This document shows, piece by piece, positions 1 through 8,724 of a DNA stretch of 64,000 bases. Position 1 is the first letter of the stretch; each line of letters opens with the position of its first letter. This DNA comes from Planctomycetota bacterium (GTDB lineage Bacteria > Planctomycetota > Phycisphaerae > UBA1845 > PWPN01). A program made the position numbers and the translations under genes. Below the pieces are notes generated by a model. It had not been told where the DNA came from. It did no database searches and saw nothing but the letters and a program-made list of their open reading frames with translations. The stretch covers positions 124,001 to 188,000 of the forward strand of contig JAKPHF010000077.1 in NCBI GenBank assembly GCA_029550525.1, read 5' to 3'.

Positions 1-115
1 TTTCCATCAGCACCACGCCGGGAATGCCTAGTTCTTCGATGGCGTAACGATCCGCGGCACGGCACTGCTCGCGGGTCAGGACCGGCCACATGGGGGTTCG
101 CTTGACTGGCCGCAT
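1..115 (-). CDS. nnrE: NAD(P)H-hydrate epimerase, N-terminal fragment (runs off window start)
   Basis: This is the first 38 codons of a minus-strand gene that leaves the window. The family repairs damaged nicotinamide cofactors by epimerising R-NAD(P)HX to S-NAD(P)HX in the cytoplasm. The visible residues LTREQCRAADRYAIEELG followed by IPGVVLME match the conserved start of the YjeF N-terminal domain, normally followed by NAG. The start could be the ATG at 115 (MRPVKRTPMWPV) or the ATG at 91 (MWPVLTREQ). The ORF is too short for the supplied track. Whether a C-terminal dehydratase domain is fused cannot be seen. The assignment rests on one short but characteristic motif. Confidence 0.8.
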   Translation of the reverse strand, partial: MRPVKRTPMWPVLTREQCRAADRYAIEELGIPGVVLME

Positions 116-293
116 GGATTTCTCCCGACACATTCGCGTCAAACAGACGCTTGCCCGCACATAATCCACCAGCGAGATAATCTATCACCGGCCGCCGATT
201 ACTGTGAACTGAGTGGGCGACGTGCACAAAGCCCGGTTCTGTGAGGCCGGCAAGGTCGGATGCGTTGGACTGCGGATGGGCGTGGGATTGTGA

Positions 294-1085
294 ATGCATA
301 CCATGACGGCCCAAAGCTGGACTCACCTCCAGGATCTGCTGTTCGAAGGTTCATGGAACGCGGATCTGCAACGGTTTCGCTCGCCGTGGACCTTCCGAGG
401 ATTGGCCGATGCCGCGGCGACAGTGGAGACGGCGCTGGCACGCCTGGGCGGCGACCCAGCTGAAGTCGAGCCCCACTTGTTGCGGAACTTCATCAAGTAC
501 GCTCGCCGCGACGTGGTCGAAGTGGATTCTTTATGGCACTGGCTCAGCGTGGCTCGGCATCACGGCATGCCCACACGTCTGCTTGACTGGACGTACTCGC
601 CGCTGGTCGCCCTGCACTTCGCCACGGCCGAAATCGAGGACTTCGATTTGGACGGCGCCATTCTGGCCATCAATTACGAGCAAGCTCACCGGATCCTGCC
701 TCAACCGCTGGCCGCCGAGTTACAACGTGAAGGCGCGCACTCGTTCACCGCTGAGTTGCTCGCCGGCGTCGTGGCCAGCTTGGGGGACCTGGACCGGATG
801 GCCCCCGAGCCGTTCCTGCTGTTCTTCGAGCCGCCTTCGCTGGATGTGCGGATTGTCAACCAGTATGCGCTCTTTTCCGTTCTCTCCAGCCCTTCGGCGG
901 GATTGGACGCCTGGATGCAACAGCACCCTACGTTGTGCCGCAAAATCATCGTCCCCGCCAGCCTGAAGTGGGAAATCCGCGACAAGCTCGACCAGTGCAA
1001 CATCACCGAGCGTGTCCTGTTCCCCGGCCTCGACGGCCTGAGCAAGTGGCTGAAGCGCCATTACAGTCCGCGCCGGCGGACGTGA
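294..1085 (+). CDS. FRG domain-containing protein
   Basis: This 263-residue soluble protein carries the FRG domain, named for its Phe-Arg-Gly motif, visible as SPWTFRGLAD near residue 50. The family's second conserved block, HHGMPTRLLDWTYSPLVALH, follows near residues 104-123. The molecular function of FRG proteins is not established; the domain occurs widely, often in single-gene contexts and sometimes in defence or toxin settings. No signal peptide or membrane segment is seen. The ATG at 294 has no clear Shine-Dalgarno sequence, and the ATG at 303 (MTAQSW) is an alternative start. It stands alone between the divergent epimerase gene and the Mn catalase gene, so context adds little. Confidence 0.8.
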   Translation: MHTMTAQSWTHLQDLLFEGSWNADLQRFRSPWTFRGLADAAATVETALARLGGDPAEVEPHLLRNFIKYARRDVVEVDSLWHWLSVARHHGMPTRLLDWTYSPLVALHFATAEIEDFDLDGAILAINYEQAHRILPQPLAAELQREGAHSFTAELLAGVVASLGDLDRMAPEPFLLFFEPPSLDVRIVNQYALFSVLSSPSAGLDAWMQQHPTLCRKIIVPASLKWEIRDKLDQCNITERVLFPGLDGLSKWLKRHYSPRRRT

Positions 1086-1353
1086 TGCAAACGCCGGCCA
1101 CCGCTATCGCGAGCAGCAGATATCGCGCCGGATCGGAATCACGGCTCAGAGTAACCGACCAGCTTTCGACCCATGTCTTCCCCAGCCCGGTGACCAGCGG
1201 GGCTCCGATGCGACGTCCGTCCGTTCTACCGGTGTCGGGAAGCCGCCGACGAGTCTCATAATCATATATGGCCGGCGGGTGCAGGCTTGCCGCACGTGCA
1301 GGCAGGCGGCCCGCGCCGCAAGCCCCGCGAAACAGAGAAAGGATGTCCGTTCC

Positions 1354-2286
1354 ATGTTCCATCACGTGAAGAAGCTCCAATTCAACGCCCGTGTATCCGG
1401 CCCCGATCCGCGGTTCGCCAAACTCCTGCTGGAGCAGTTCGGCGGACCCAATGGCGAACTGAAGGCGGCCATGCAGTACTTCGTCCAGGCCTTCGGGGCC
1501 CGCCAGCCGTACCCCGACAAGTACGACTTGCTGATGGACGTCGCGACCGAGGAGTTGAGCCATCTCGAAGTGGTGGGGGCGACCATCACCATGCTCTGTG
1601 AAGGCGTCAACGCCGAGCTCAAGAATGCGGCCGAGCAGGCGGCGGTGGTTCGGCTGGCTCAGTCGAACACGCAAAAAGAAGAGCTGATGCACGCGGCCTT
1701 TGCGAACCCCGCGTTCATCGTCGAGAGCGGAGGCGGGCCGTTGCTGACCGACGCTCAGGGAACGCCCTGGAACGGCATGTACGTCAATGCCAACGGCGAC
1801 CTGACGGTGGATCTGCGCTCCAACATCGCTGCCGAGTCGCGAGCCAAGCTGGTCTACGAGTACCTGCTGCAGTTCACGGACGACCCATTCGTTCAGGAAA
1901 GCCTGCGCTTCCTCATGACTCGTGAGGTGTCGCACTTCCAGATGTTCACGGCCGCTCTCGATTCCATCAGCCCGAACTTCCCGCCGGGCGTGCTCCAGGG
2001 GGATCCGCGCTTCACCCACAAGTATTTCAACCTGTCCAAGGACGGCGATGCTCGCGGCGCGTGGAACCAGGGCCAGGGTCCGTGGCTGTCCGGCGAGGAG
2101 TGGGTCTACGTGGATGACCCGCTGCCGTACGTCGAGGACACGCGCGGCCTGATCGATGAATCCATCGAGGGTTCGAGCAAGTCGCCCGATCAGATCGAAA
2201 AAATGAACGAGCAACTGGCTCGCATCCGGTCGCAGGAGGTCCAGGAGGCGGTGCCTTCCGGCGCGAACCAGTGGTCGACGTACTGA
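1354..2286 (+). CDS. Manganese (non-haem) catalase
   Basis: This 310-residue enzyme should convert hydrogen peroxide to water and oxygen at a dimanganese centre in a four-helix bundle. The ligand set lines up with that of characterised Mn catalases: E35 in GGPNGELKAA, E67 and H70 in ATEELSHLEV, E161 in SNIAAESRAK and H194 in MTREVSHFQM. The ORF track starts at 1279, but ATG 1354 gives the family N-terminus MFHHVKKLQ and lies about 10 nt after AGAAAGGA. The length suits the family (about 270-310). The gene is monocistronic by spacing; a dispersed repeat (family A) begins just after the stop codon. No regulator binding site was recognised in the 268 bases upstream. Confidence 0.93.
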   Translation: MFHHVKKLQFNARVSGPDPRFAKLLLEQFGGPNGELKAAMQYFVQAFGARQPYPDKYDLLMDVATEELSHLEVVGATITMLCEGVNAELKNAAEQAAVVRLAQSNTQKEELMHAAFANPAFIVESGGGPLLTDAQGTPWNGMYVNANGDLTVDLRSNIAAESRAKLVYEYLLQFTDDPFVQESLRFLMTREVSHFQMFTAALDSISPNFPPGVLQGDPRFTHKYFNLSKDGDARGAWNQGQGPWLSGEEWVYVDDPLPYVEDTRGLIDESIEGSSKSPDQIEKMNEQLARIRSQEVQEAVPSGANQWSTY

Positions 2287-2290
2287 AGAA

Positions 2291-2406
2291 GGCTTGAGAC
2301 CTGAGACTTGAGGCTTGAGGAAGGGCGGTTGAGTGCTTATCCTCAGTTCTCAGGACTCAGGTTTCGAGCGATGGAGCTCAGGACTCAAGTCCCAGGGCTC
2401 AAGCCT
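2291..2406. repeat. Dispersed repeat family A, inverted arrangement
   Basis: The intergenic DNA consists of variants of CTTGAGACCTGAGACTTGAG on the left and of CTCAGGACTCAAGTCCCAG on the right, so the two arms are inverted relative to each other. Similar stretches occur at 7123-7170, 9361-9445, 26030-26068, 27237-27303, 33155-33184 and 48174-48210. They encode nothing. A hairpin-forming, terminator-like role is inferred. Confidence 0.8.
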
Positions 2407-2422
2407 TTAGGGGAGCACCTTG

Positions 2423-2899
2423 ATGGAGCGGATCCAGGTGCATAGCAGCGCGTTCGGCCCGAATCAGCCCATTCCGCGCAAGCACACCGCGGATGGGCTG
2501 AACGTGTCGCCTCCGCTGACTTGGAACGCAGTGCCGGCCGGCGCGCAGGAACTCGTCATGATCGTCGATGATCCCGACGCTCCGCGGCCGCAGCCGTGGG
2601 TGCACTGGCTCATCTACAACATGCCCGCTACTGTGACGCGACTGCCCGAAGGCGTACCGCCCAGCCAACGCGTGCCCGATCCGCCTGGCGCGGTGCAGGG
2701 CAAGAACAGTTGGGGCAAGATCGGCTATGGCGGCCCCGAGCCGCCCAGGGGGCACGGCGTTCACCATTATCATTTCAAGATCTACGCCCTGGACACGCGG
2801 CTCAATCTGCCGCCGGGATTGGAGAAAGAACAGCTTCTCGCATCGATGCAAGGTCACGTCCTGGCCGAGGGCGAACTCGTCGGGACGTACGAGAGATAA
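2423..2899 (+). CDS. YbhB/YbcL family Raf kinase inhibitor-like (PEBP) protein
   Basis: This 158-residue cytoplasmic protein has the bacterial phosphatidylethanolamine-binding fold. Family marks are the N-terminal SPPLTWNAVP, the central DDPDAPRPQPWVHWLIYNMP that forms the anion-binding pocket, and HHYHFKIYALDT. The biological role of bacterial members is poorly defined. GGGGAG sits about 7 nt before ATG 2423; the track start at 2420 is a TTG and fits the Shine-Dalgarno spacing less well. The next gene begins 2 nt after the stop codon, so the two are likely co-transcribed. Confidence 0.93.
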   Translation: MERIQVHSSAFGPNQPIPRKHTADGLNVSPPLTWNAVPAGAQELVMIVDDPDAPRPQPWVHWLIYNMPATVTRLPEGVPPSQRVPDPPGAVQGKNSWGKIGYGGPEPPRGHGVHHYHFKIYALDTRLNLPPGLEKEQLLASMQGHVLAEGELVGTYER

Positions 2900-2901
2900 G
2901 C

Positions 2902-3639
2902 GTGCCCGATCATCGCGCCCATCGCGGCAGACATCCGGAAGACCTGCAAGCGTTCGCGCCCGAGATGCATCCCCGATTGCGGGCGGCCGTCTCGGACCTG
3001 TCCTGGCTGCTCAGCCGGGATTATGCCCCTCATTCGGCGCTCAAGATCGTGGGCGATCGTTACCGCCTCGTCGAACGGCAGCGAACGGCGGTGATGCGTT
3101 GCGCCTGTTCGGACGCTTCCTTGGCTCGCCGCCGTCAGCATCAGGTGCCGGTCTCCGCCGTGGCCGGTCGATTGCTCCTGATCGATGGCTACAACGTCCT
3201 GACCACCATTGAGGCGGCGCTGGCCGACGGCGTGGTGATCGTAGGGCGGGACGGCTGCTACCGCGACATGGCCAGTATGCACGGGACGTTCCGGCGAGTG
3301 AATGAGACCATCCCGGCCATCGAGTTACTGGGCGAAGCCATCGCCGAACATGGTCCGTCCGGGGTCGTGTGGTATCTGGATCGACCGGTCTCCAACAGTG
3401 GCCGGCTCGAGGCCAAGCTCCTGGAAATCGCGGGTCATCGTGGGTGGAACTGGGAGGTACAGATCGCGGTCAATCCCGATGCGGTTCTCTCGAGCACCGA
3501 CCGGATTGTGGCCACCGCCGACAGTGTCGTACTCGATCGGTGCGAGCGGTGGTTCAATCTCGCGCGGGAAGCGGTGGAGTGCCGAATACCGGACGCTCGG
3601 GTCGTCGATCTTCGCCCGGAGGACTCGCGACCCGGCTGA
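2902..3639 (+). CDS. DUF434 domain-containing protein
   Basis: The predicted product is 245 residues from GTG 2902, which lies two bases after the stop of the PEBP gene; the longer track ORF (from 2596) merely reads through that gene in another frame. The N-terminal part (LRAAVSDLSWLLSRDYA, then ALKIVGDRYRL) is the DUF434 signature. The C-terminal part (LLIDGYNVLTTIEAALADG, GRDGCYRDMASMHGTFRRV, then WYLDRPVSNSGRL) is the associated domain, which resembles small nucleotide- or nuclease-like folds rich in acidic residues. A CACS pair of cysteines lies near residue 70. Function is unknown in the family. No signal peptide is seen. Confidence 0.85.
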   Translation: MPDHRAHRGRHPEDLQAFAPEMHPRLRAAVSDLSWLLSRDYAPHSALKIVGDRYRLVERQRTAVMRCACSDASLARRRQHQVPVSAVAGRLLLIDGYNVLTTIEAALADGVVIVGRDGCYRDMASMHGTFRRVNETIPAIELLGEAIAEHGPSGVVWYLDRPVSNSGRLEAKLLEIAGHRGWNWEVQIAVNPDAVLSSTDRIVATADSVVLDRCERWFNLAREAVECRIPDARVVDLRPEDSRPG

Positions 3640-3909
3640 CTTTTTCAGGTCGGATGCGTCTGATAACACCGCCGGCGAGCGTTGTGTGGATGTCCCGCTC
3701 TTGGAGCGCGGCTCCACCTATCGTACACTCTAGGGCCGTTTCCGCATGTCAGAGGGCGGGCATCTGGCCGGCCTTGAGCGGTATGTCCGCCCCCCTGAGC
3801 TCGCCGTCCCCGCGAAAGCGGCTTGCAAGACCCGCGGGTTCCGGGCGGCGGCCGGGGATCCGCAAGTGATGCCTGACCGCTCCGCACGGTGCCGGGCCCG
3901 GGTGCAGCG

Positions 3910-5637
3910 ATGAGCGAAAAGACCATTCTGATCGCGAATCCTTGCGACGCCGAGCGAGCTTTACTGGCACATGCGCTGCGGGACAGCGGCTTCGCCGTGC
4001 TCCAGGCCGTCTGTGCCAAGGAGACCGTCGAAGTGGCGCTGACCAAGGGGGTCGATCTCATCCTCCTGGACGCGCTGGACTGGGAAATGCCCACCATGAC
4101 CACGCTGCACGTGCTCAAGCATCACGCGGGCACGCGTCGCATCCCGGTGGTCGTGTTCGGCAACCCGCGGACGAAAGAGGAAGTGACCGAGGCCGTCCAG
4201 AAGGGGGCAGCCTCCTGGATCGGCCGAAAAGGCTTCGATCTGGCCCGGTTCATCGAAAAGCTCCGGTCGGTGGCCGAACGCGGCGAGTCGCACGCAGCAC
4301 CGGCCGCCGACCGTGAGGCGAGCGTGGCCGTCCCGGCGACCGGTCTCGACAAGATCCAGCAGGCCACCCTGGTACAAGAGCTGACCCAAGCCGGTCCGCT
4401 GCCCGTGTTCGAATTCAGCGTGGTCGATGCCGTCACCACCACTTGTGCCAAGGATCAAGTGATCGAGCACGTCAGCAGCATCATCGGTCGGGACCCCGCC
4501 TTGGCCGTCGACGTGCTCTCCGTGGCCAATACGCGGCCCGCCAAAGGCCGAGCCATCACCGACCCGCGAGAGTGCGTGAACGAAGTGGGCGTGAAGGAGT
4601 TCTATCGTCTGATTGAATCCCTTCCGCCGTTGCGGCTCAACTTGGCCAGCATCTGGGACGCGGGCTACTTCTGGGCGCACAGCGTGGCGACGTCCCACAT
4701 CGCCGGATTGCTGTCGCGCCTGTTGGGACTGGCCAATCCCGCCGCCGCGGTCACCGCCGGGCTCCTGCACGACCTGGGCTACTACGTGCTGGCCAGCCAT
4801 TTCCCCAAGCATTACGGCGCTCTGTTCAGCGCCGGCATCGAGCTCGAATCGGTCGGTCCGGCATGGGAAAAGAGCGTGATCGGCGCCCATCACGGAGAGA
4901 TCGGCGGATGGGTGATGAATCATTACAGCCTGCCTCCGGTGCTGGCCGATGCTGCCTCCGTGCATCACGCCGGCGGTATGCTGGGTCAGACCGTGGCGCC
5001 GCTCTCGCGCCTCGTGACCTTGGTCGTGCAGGCGGCCGACTGCCTGGCCGCGACGCTGTTCCCCGCCGATCCGCCCTTGATGAGCCTGACTAATCCTTTC
5101 GAGGAGTTCGAATCCGTCCTCGACGAAAACTCCGTCAGTCCGGCGACGATCATCGACGGGTCGCGCAAGATCATCGCCGAGCTGGTGACCGAGATGACCT
5201 ACCTGTTCCCGCAATCACCGGCTCGGTCGTTCTTCTACCGGTCGGAGCCGTTGAACGAAGTCGCGTACTTCGCCCCGGCGGGACCGTCGCTCGACGTGTT
5301 CAAGCTCTTCCTGGAGGTTCGGTCGCGCGAACTGACCGTCCTGGATCGCCGCACGCTCACCAGTCTGCGGGCCGGCGTGCCCATGGTCGTGAATCTCAGC
5401 GGCGTTCGCGACCTCGCGGCTCAGATCGAGATTCTCACCTCGCTCATGGCGGCTCGCGTGACCGAGGGCCGGACGGGCGTCGTGCTCGTACCGGCGGCTT
5501 TGCCCGATCGCGCGGTTCAGGCTCTGATCTCGTCGTCCTGGCGGCTCGTACCGCTGCCCGCCCATTCCGGGCGTCTGGTGCGCTTTCTGGCCCGCGATCG
5601 GGCCGATGAACTCGCCGATTCCGTGTGGGCGGCGTGA
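3910..5637 (+). CDS. Receiver-like domain fused to HDOD domain (signalling protein)
   Basis: This 575-residue cytoplasmic regulator starts with a CheY-like receiver: LIANPCDAE supplies the acidic pocket, DLILLDALDWEMP the phosphorylatable Asp, and WIGRKGF the conserved Lys (residues about 5-125). An HDOD domain follows (about residues 155-370), with HSVATSHIAGLLSRLLG, AAAVTAGLLHDLGYYVLA and VIGAHHGEIGGW. HDOD proteins relay two-component signals without being confirmed phosphodiesterases. The remaining C-terminal region (about 400-575) has no recognised domain. ATG 3910 (MSEKTIL) is preferred to the upstream ATG at 3889 because the receiver starts there. No histidine kinase is adjacent, so the partner is unknown. 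Confidence 0.87.
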   Translation: MSEKTILIANPCDAERALLAHALRDSGFAVLQAVCAKETVEVALTKGVDLILLDALDWEMPTMTTLHVLKHHAGTRRIPVVVFGNPRTKEEVTEAVQKGAASWIGRKGFDLARFIEKLRSVAERGESHAAPAADREASVAVPATGLDKIQQATLVQELTQAGPLPVFEFSVVDAVTTTCAKDQVIEHVSSIIGRDPALAVDVLSVANTRPAKGRAITDPRECVNEVGVKEFYRLIESLPPLRLNLASIWDAGYFWAHSVATSHIAGLLSRLLGLANPAAAVTAGLLHDLGYYVLASHFPKHYGALFSAGIELESVGPAWEKSVIGAHHGEIGGWVMNHYSLPPVLADAASVHHAGGMLGQTVAPLSRLVTLVVQAADCLAATLFPADPPLMSLTNPFEEFESVLDENSVSPATIIDGSRKIIAELVTEMTYLFPQSPARSFFYRSEPLNEVAYFAPAGPSLDVFKLFLEVRSRELTVLDRRTLTSLRAGVPMVVNLSGVRDLAAQIEILTSLMAARVTEGRTGVVLVPAALPDRAVQALISSSWRLVPLPAHSGRLVRFLARDRADELADSVWAA

Positions 5638-5681
5638 TGTCCCCCGGTTTGCGCGGCTCGGTTGAACCTCGCGCAAAGAAA

Positions 5682-5707
5682 AACCGCCGGCTCGAAAACC
5701 GGCGGTT
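5682..5707 (-). terminator. Intrinsic terminator for the GH172 gene
   Basis: AACCGCCGG pairs perfectly with CCGGCGGTT across an 8-nt loop. Read on the minus strand the stem is followed by TTTTTCTTT, as expected for a terminator 33 bases after the GH172 stop. It lies between convergent genes, so it may also slow transcription from the plus side, where the T-tract is poor. Confidence 0.82.
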
Positions 5708-5739
5708 CATATCCGCTCATGCCTGCGATTCGTCCGCGA

Positions 5740-6882
5740 TCAGTTCACTTCCAGCTTGTCCTTGTCGGGCAGCTTGGGGAACGGTGCGTGCGGTTCGGTC
5801 TGATACCAGTAGGCGACCGAGCCGATATCATCCTGCAGCGGGAGGTAACGCCCGCCCGAACGCCAGCCCAGCGCCTGGATGGTCACCCTCAGATCGCTCT
5901 CGAACCGGATGGGGTCCGTAATATGCCAGCGATACAGGCCGAAGCGCTGCTGTGACTGGTAGGCTCCGTCCGGCCGGATCACCTGGGGCAGCCCGCTGTA
6001 AGGCGTGGTGAACTCCGTGTATTGCCCTTTTCGGTCGAAGTTGTACGAGCCGCAGAAGTAGTCTTCCGTGCCGGTTCCGCAGATGGTCGGCCACTCCTGG
6101 TCGCCGTCCATGTAGAACTTGATTTCGCCTTCGCCCCACCAGCCGACGTTGTTCACGCCCCAGGTCATGTAGGTGCCGACATAATGGCCCTTTCCCTTGA
6201 TGCCGTCCACGATGGTGTAGACTTCCTTGTAGGGCAGCGGGTTTACGCGGCGGAACTGGGCGTGGAAGTAGGCCTCGTCATCGGGGATGTCGGTGAGCGT
6301 GTAATCGATCTGGTAGTACACCGTCACGTCGTCGGTGGAGATGTTCTCCATGGTGATCCGGGCCGACTTGCGGAACGGCATCGTCCAGTAGCAGTTGAAC
6401 GCGCTGCCCGGATTGACGCAGACGGCCAGCGAGGACACCTGGGCGTACTGGCCCCAGCCGCAGGCAAAGAAGTCGCCCACCGGCACTTCGACCGAAGGTT
6501 CGGTCTCACCATCCCAGTACATCCGCAGGATGAGGAACCGCCAGTGTCCGGTCGGCGTCAGCCAAATGTGCTGGATCGCGCCGGACCCCTGGATGTCCGC
6601 CATGGTGAAGGTCTGGCCGGCTTTAATGCGAACCGAGGGGGACACTTTCCAGCCCCGGCCGAGCTCGCGAGCCGGACCCGCACCGGTGCCCTCGGTAGCC
6701 ATCCCGCCCTTGCCCTTCTCGCCGGTAAAGTTTTCAGGGGAAATCGAGCGGGTTTTCGCGTTAGACAGCTTCGACAGGTTCGCCATGCTCGTGCCCACCC
6801 CGTTGAAGTTGCCGGCCTTTTGGGCATACGCCGCGGGGAGCACCAGTGTCAGAGCCGTGAGCGCACAGACTGTTCTTCGCAT
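5740..6882 (-). CDS. Secreted glycoside hydrolase family 172 (DUF2961) protein
   Basis: The 380-residue product starts with a clear signal peptide (MRRTVCALTALTLVLPAAYA) and is probably exported. The mature part matches GH172, a family including difructose dianhydride and alpha-fructofuranosidase/arabinofuranosidase activities. Marks are ISPENFTGEKGKGGMA at the N-terminus, GSGAIQHIWLT, WGVNNVGWWGEGEIKFYMD and the family signature CGTGTEDYFCGSYNF. The start at 6882 has GAAGGAGGA upstream; the ORF track extends another 90 codons through a hairpin-rich spacer that is not coding. The exact substrate cannot be read from sequence. An intrinsic terminator follows. Confidence 0.92.
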   Translation of the reverse strand: MRRTVCALTALTLVLPAAYAQKAGNFNGVGTSMANLSKLSNAKTRSISPENFTGEKGKGGMATEGTGAGPARELGRGWKVSPSVRIKAGQTFTMADIQGSGAIQHIWLTPTGHWRFLILRMYWDGETEPSVEVPVGDFFACGWGQYAQVSSLAVCVNPGSAFNCYWTMPFRKSARITMENISTDDVTVYYQIDYTLTDIPDDEAYFHAQFRRVNPLPYKEVYTIVDGIKGKGHYVGTYMTWGVNNVGWWGEGEIKFYMDGDQEWPTICGTGTEDYFCGSYNFDRKGQYTEFTTPYSGLPQVIRPDGAYQSQQRFGLYRWHITDPIRFESDLRVTIQALGWRSGGRYLPLQDDIGSVAYWYQTEPHAPFPKLPDKDKLEVN

Positions 6883-7001
6883 CGCGTCCTCCTTCACATG
6901 AAAAAAAGGGTTTATGACCGGCGGCATGGTAATCCAACTCTGCAAGCACGTCCACGCCGGCGAGGTGCGACCGTGAGGGATCCCGCGACACACCCCCGCC
7001 T

Positions 7002-7048
7002 CCCTTGTCAAGCTGAGGGCGGCTTCGCCGCCCTCAGCTTGACAAGGG
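7002..7048. repeat. 22-bp perfect inverted repeat with 3-nt loop
   Basis: CCCTTGTCAAGCTGAGGGCG plus GC on the left pairs without mismatch with its complement on the right across a TTC loop. It has no long T-tract on either strand, so it is not a simple intrinsic terminator. It lies between the 5' end of GH172 and the 3' end of the TlpA gene. Confidence 0.9.
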
Positions 7049-7068
7049 GTATATTTTCTGGAGTTGGT

Positions 7069-7088
7069 CCGTGGGCTCACGCCCACGG
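7069..7088. repeat. Short hairpin repeat (family F), CCGTGGGC/GCCCACGG
   Basis: An 8-bp perfect stem with a TCAC loop. Only one copy was noticed in this window. From memory, similar GTGGGC-type hairpins are scattered in other planctomycete genomes; that could not be checked here. Confidence 0.55.
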
Positions 7089-7122
7089 CTATTGACTTTG
7101 CGCCCTTTCTGGCGAGCAATTC

Positions 7123-7170
7123 GAGTCTCAGACCCCAGGACTCAGGACTCAAGTCTCAGGACTCAGAACT
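7123..7170. repeat. Dispersed repeat family A
   Basis: Tandem variants of CAGGACTCAAGTCTCAGGAC, 69 bases downstream of the minus-strand TlpA gene. It shares the core CTCAGGACTCAAGTCTCAG exactly with the copy at 27285-27303. Confidence 0.85.
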
Positions 7171-7238
7171 TATCCTCGAGCCCAGCGACCAGTCCCCGAT
7201 AGACGTGGCCAACATGTGGCACCCAGTCGTCGCGCCGC

Positions 7239-8477
7239 TCATGGTCGGCCGGTCAGGCTCTCACCCGCGAGCAGCCGGTCGATCTTGTAGCTCAGGTCCC
7301 GCTGGTTGACCATGCCCAGATGCACCGACTGGATGATGCCCTTGTCATCGATGAGCACCGTGCACGGGATGCCCTCGACGAAGTACTTCTCGGCGAGCCT
7401 CGGCTTGGTAGCGATGAGGTGCTTGAAGGTGATCTTGCGGCTCTCGAGCAGCTGTGTCACGTCCGCGGCTGCGGACGGCCCGTCGAGGTTCACGCCCACG
7501 ATGCTCACGGGTTTGTCGGCGTACTTGTCCGCCACATATTGCAGCGTGGGCATGGACATGATGCAGGGACCGCACCGCAACGACCAGAAGTCCAGCAGCA
7601 GCACGCGGCCCTTGAAATCGGCGAGGCTGGCCTCTTTGCCGTCGAGGTACTTGCCGGTGAACGCAACCGCCGGCTTGCCCACGAGCTTTTGTTGCATCTC
7701 CTGCGAGCTGGGCATTCGCAGCGCGGAGACCTTCTCCGCATATGAATCCGGTTTCACCGCGAAACGCTCGGGCCGGATTGGCTGGTTGACTCGCGCGTTT
7801 TTGAACCGAAGCCGCTGCACAAACTTGCGGAGGTTCATCTCTGGGACACTGGCCTGCGCCGCCTTCGTGTGGTCGTACACGATTTCGCCGATAAGTCCGG
7901 TGGCGTCGTCGAACCAGATCTCGGCAGGGATGTTCTTGCTGGTGCCGGTTACGCCGGTGATGCGCTTGCCGGGCGCGCCATCCAGCGGTTCGGAGCGGAT
8001 GGCGGTCAACTGGGCTTTGTCGCTCAGCAGATCCAGCGACGCACGGTCGCCTTCGACCACCAGCGCGAGCAGCGGGTGCTTGCTCTCGCGAAAGAATCCG
8101 AACTGGTTGAGCTGCAGGTCCTTCAGTTTGAGCGTCTGAGGGGCCGGACCTTCAGCGTACTGCATCCAGACTTCAACCCACTCGGTGAGCTTGTTGCCGT
8201 CGGACGCAATCCGGTAGAGCTCGGTCTGCAAGGCAATCTTGTTAGGCCGCTCGAAAGCCAGCGGCACTTCGGATGCGTCGGGTGCGTCCAGAGGCGGGTC
8301 GGCATCGATCTCCGTCCTGGCGATCAGCGTGTCCTCATAGGAGCGGGCGGTCTGGTACACCTGGACGGCCCGGTTCACCACCTGCTGTATCTCAGCCGCG
8401 GAATCGGCCGGGGCGGTAGCGGCCGCCGGCGAGGCCGCCAATTGCCAGGTGACCAGGGCGAGCGTGACTGGGGTCAT
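7239..8477 (-). CDS. LolA-like domain fused to TlpA-type thioredoxin, exported
   Basis: This 412-residue protein has a signal peptide (MTPVTLALVTWQLAASPAAA), a central region like the DUF2092/LolA lipoprotein-carrier fold (about residues 25-255; WFDDATGLIGEIVYDHT is typical) and a C-terminal TlpA/ResA thioredoxin domain (about 275-405). The redox motif is LDFWSLRCGPCIMSMPTL, with the CGPC pair near residue 303 and the cis-Pro in EGIPCTVLID. It is probably a periplasmic thiol-disulphide protein; its partner is unknown. AAGGAGAC precedes ATG 8477. The combination of the two domains is common in planctomycetes. The gene stands alone, with repeats after its stop codon. Confidence 0.88.
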   Translation of the reverse strand: MTPVTLALVTWQLAASPAAATAPADSAAEIQQVVNRAVQVYQTARSYEDTLIARTEIDADPPLDAPDASEVPLAFERPNKIALQTELYRIASDGNKLTEWVEVWMQYAEGPAPQTLKLKDLQLNQFGFFRESKHPLLALVVEGDRASLDLLSDKAQLTAIRSEPLDGAPGKRITGVTGTSKNIPAEIWFDDATGLIGEIVYDHTKAAQASVPEMNLRKFVQRLRFKNARVNQPIRPERFAVKPDSYAEKVSALRMPSSQEMQQKLVGKPAVAFTGKYLDGKEASLADFKGRVLLLDFWSLRCGPCIMSMPTLQYVADKYADKPVSIVGVNLDGPSAAADVTQLLESRKITFKHLIATKPRLAEKYFVEGIPCTVLIDDKGIIQSVHLGMVNQRDLSYKIDRLLAGESLTGRP

Positions 8478-8724
8478 TGCGTCTCCTTGTACACAATCGG
8501 GCGGAAACCCGCCGGGGCCCATATTGTGAAATTACGTCAGACCGGCGGGTCTGGTTGGCCCGAAGACTGTACCCTCCCGGGCGGGGCGGGCACAACCCCG
8601 CGGAAGCGTCCAGCCCCGTTTGGGGCAGGCTGGTGCACGTGGAGTCGTGAGAACGTCCGAGCCGTCGCATTCCGCCGGTCATCGCCGGGCTCGCCGAATG
8701 CTCGAGGCGGTTCTACGATCCGGT

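Larger units (their letters stand above)
6883..7238. other. 356-base non-coding spacer made of hairpins and repeats
   Basis: No gene is supported here. From left to right it holds the GH172 leader, a 22-bp perfect hairpin (7002-7048), an 8-bp hairpin (7069-7088) and a family A repeat (7123-7170). The open reading frames crossing it are extensions of neighbouring genes without ribosome binding sites. Confidence 0.75.

Noticed and set aside
1003-2214. 403-aa minus-strand ORF
   Set aside because: Antisense to the Mn catalase gene, which has the full ligand set.
2291-2406. CRISPR array
   Set aside because: Repeat words are present but vary in sequence, have no constant spacer length, and no cas genes occur.
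3961-5214. 417-aa minus-strand ORF
   Set aside because: Antisense to the receiver-HDOD gene; no Shine-Dalgarno sequence or family motif.
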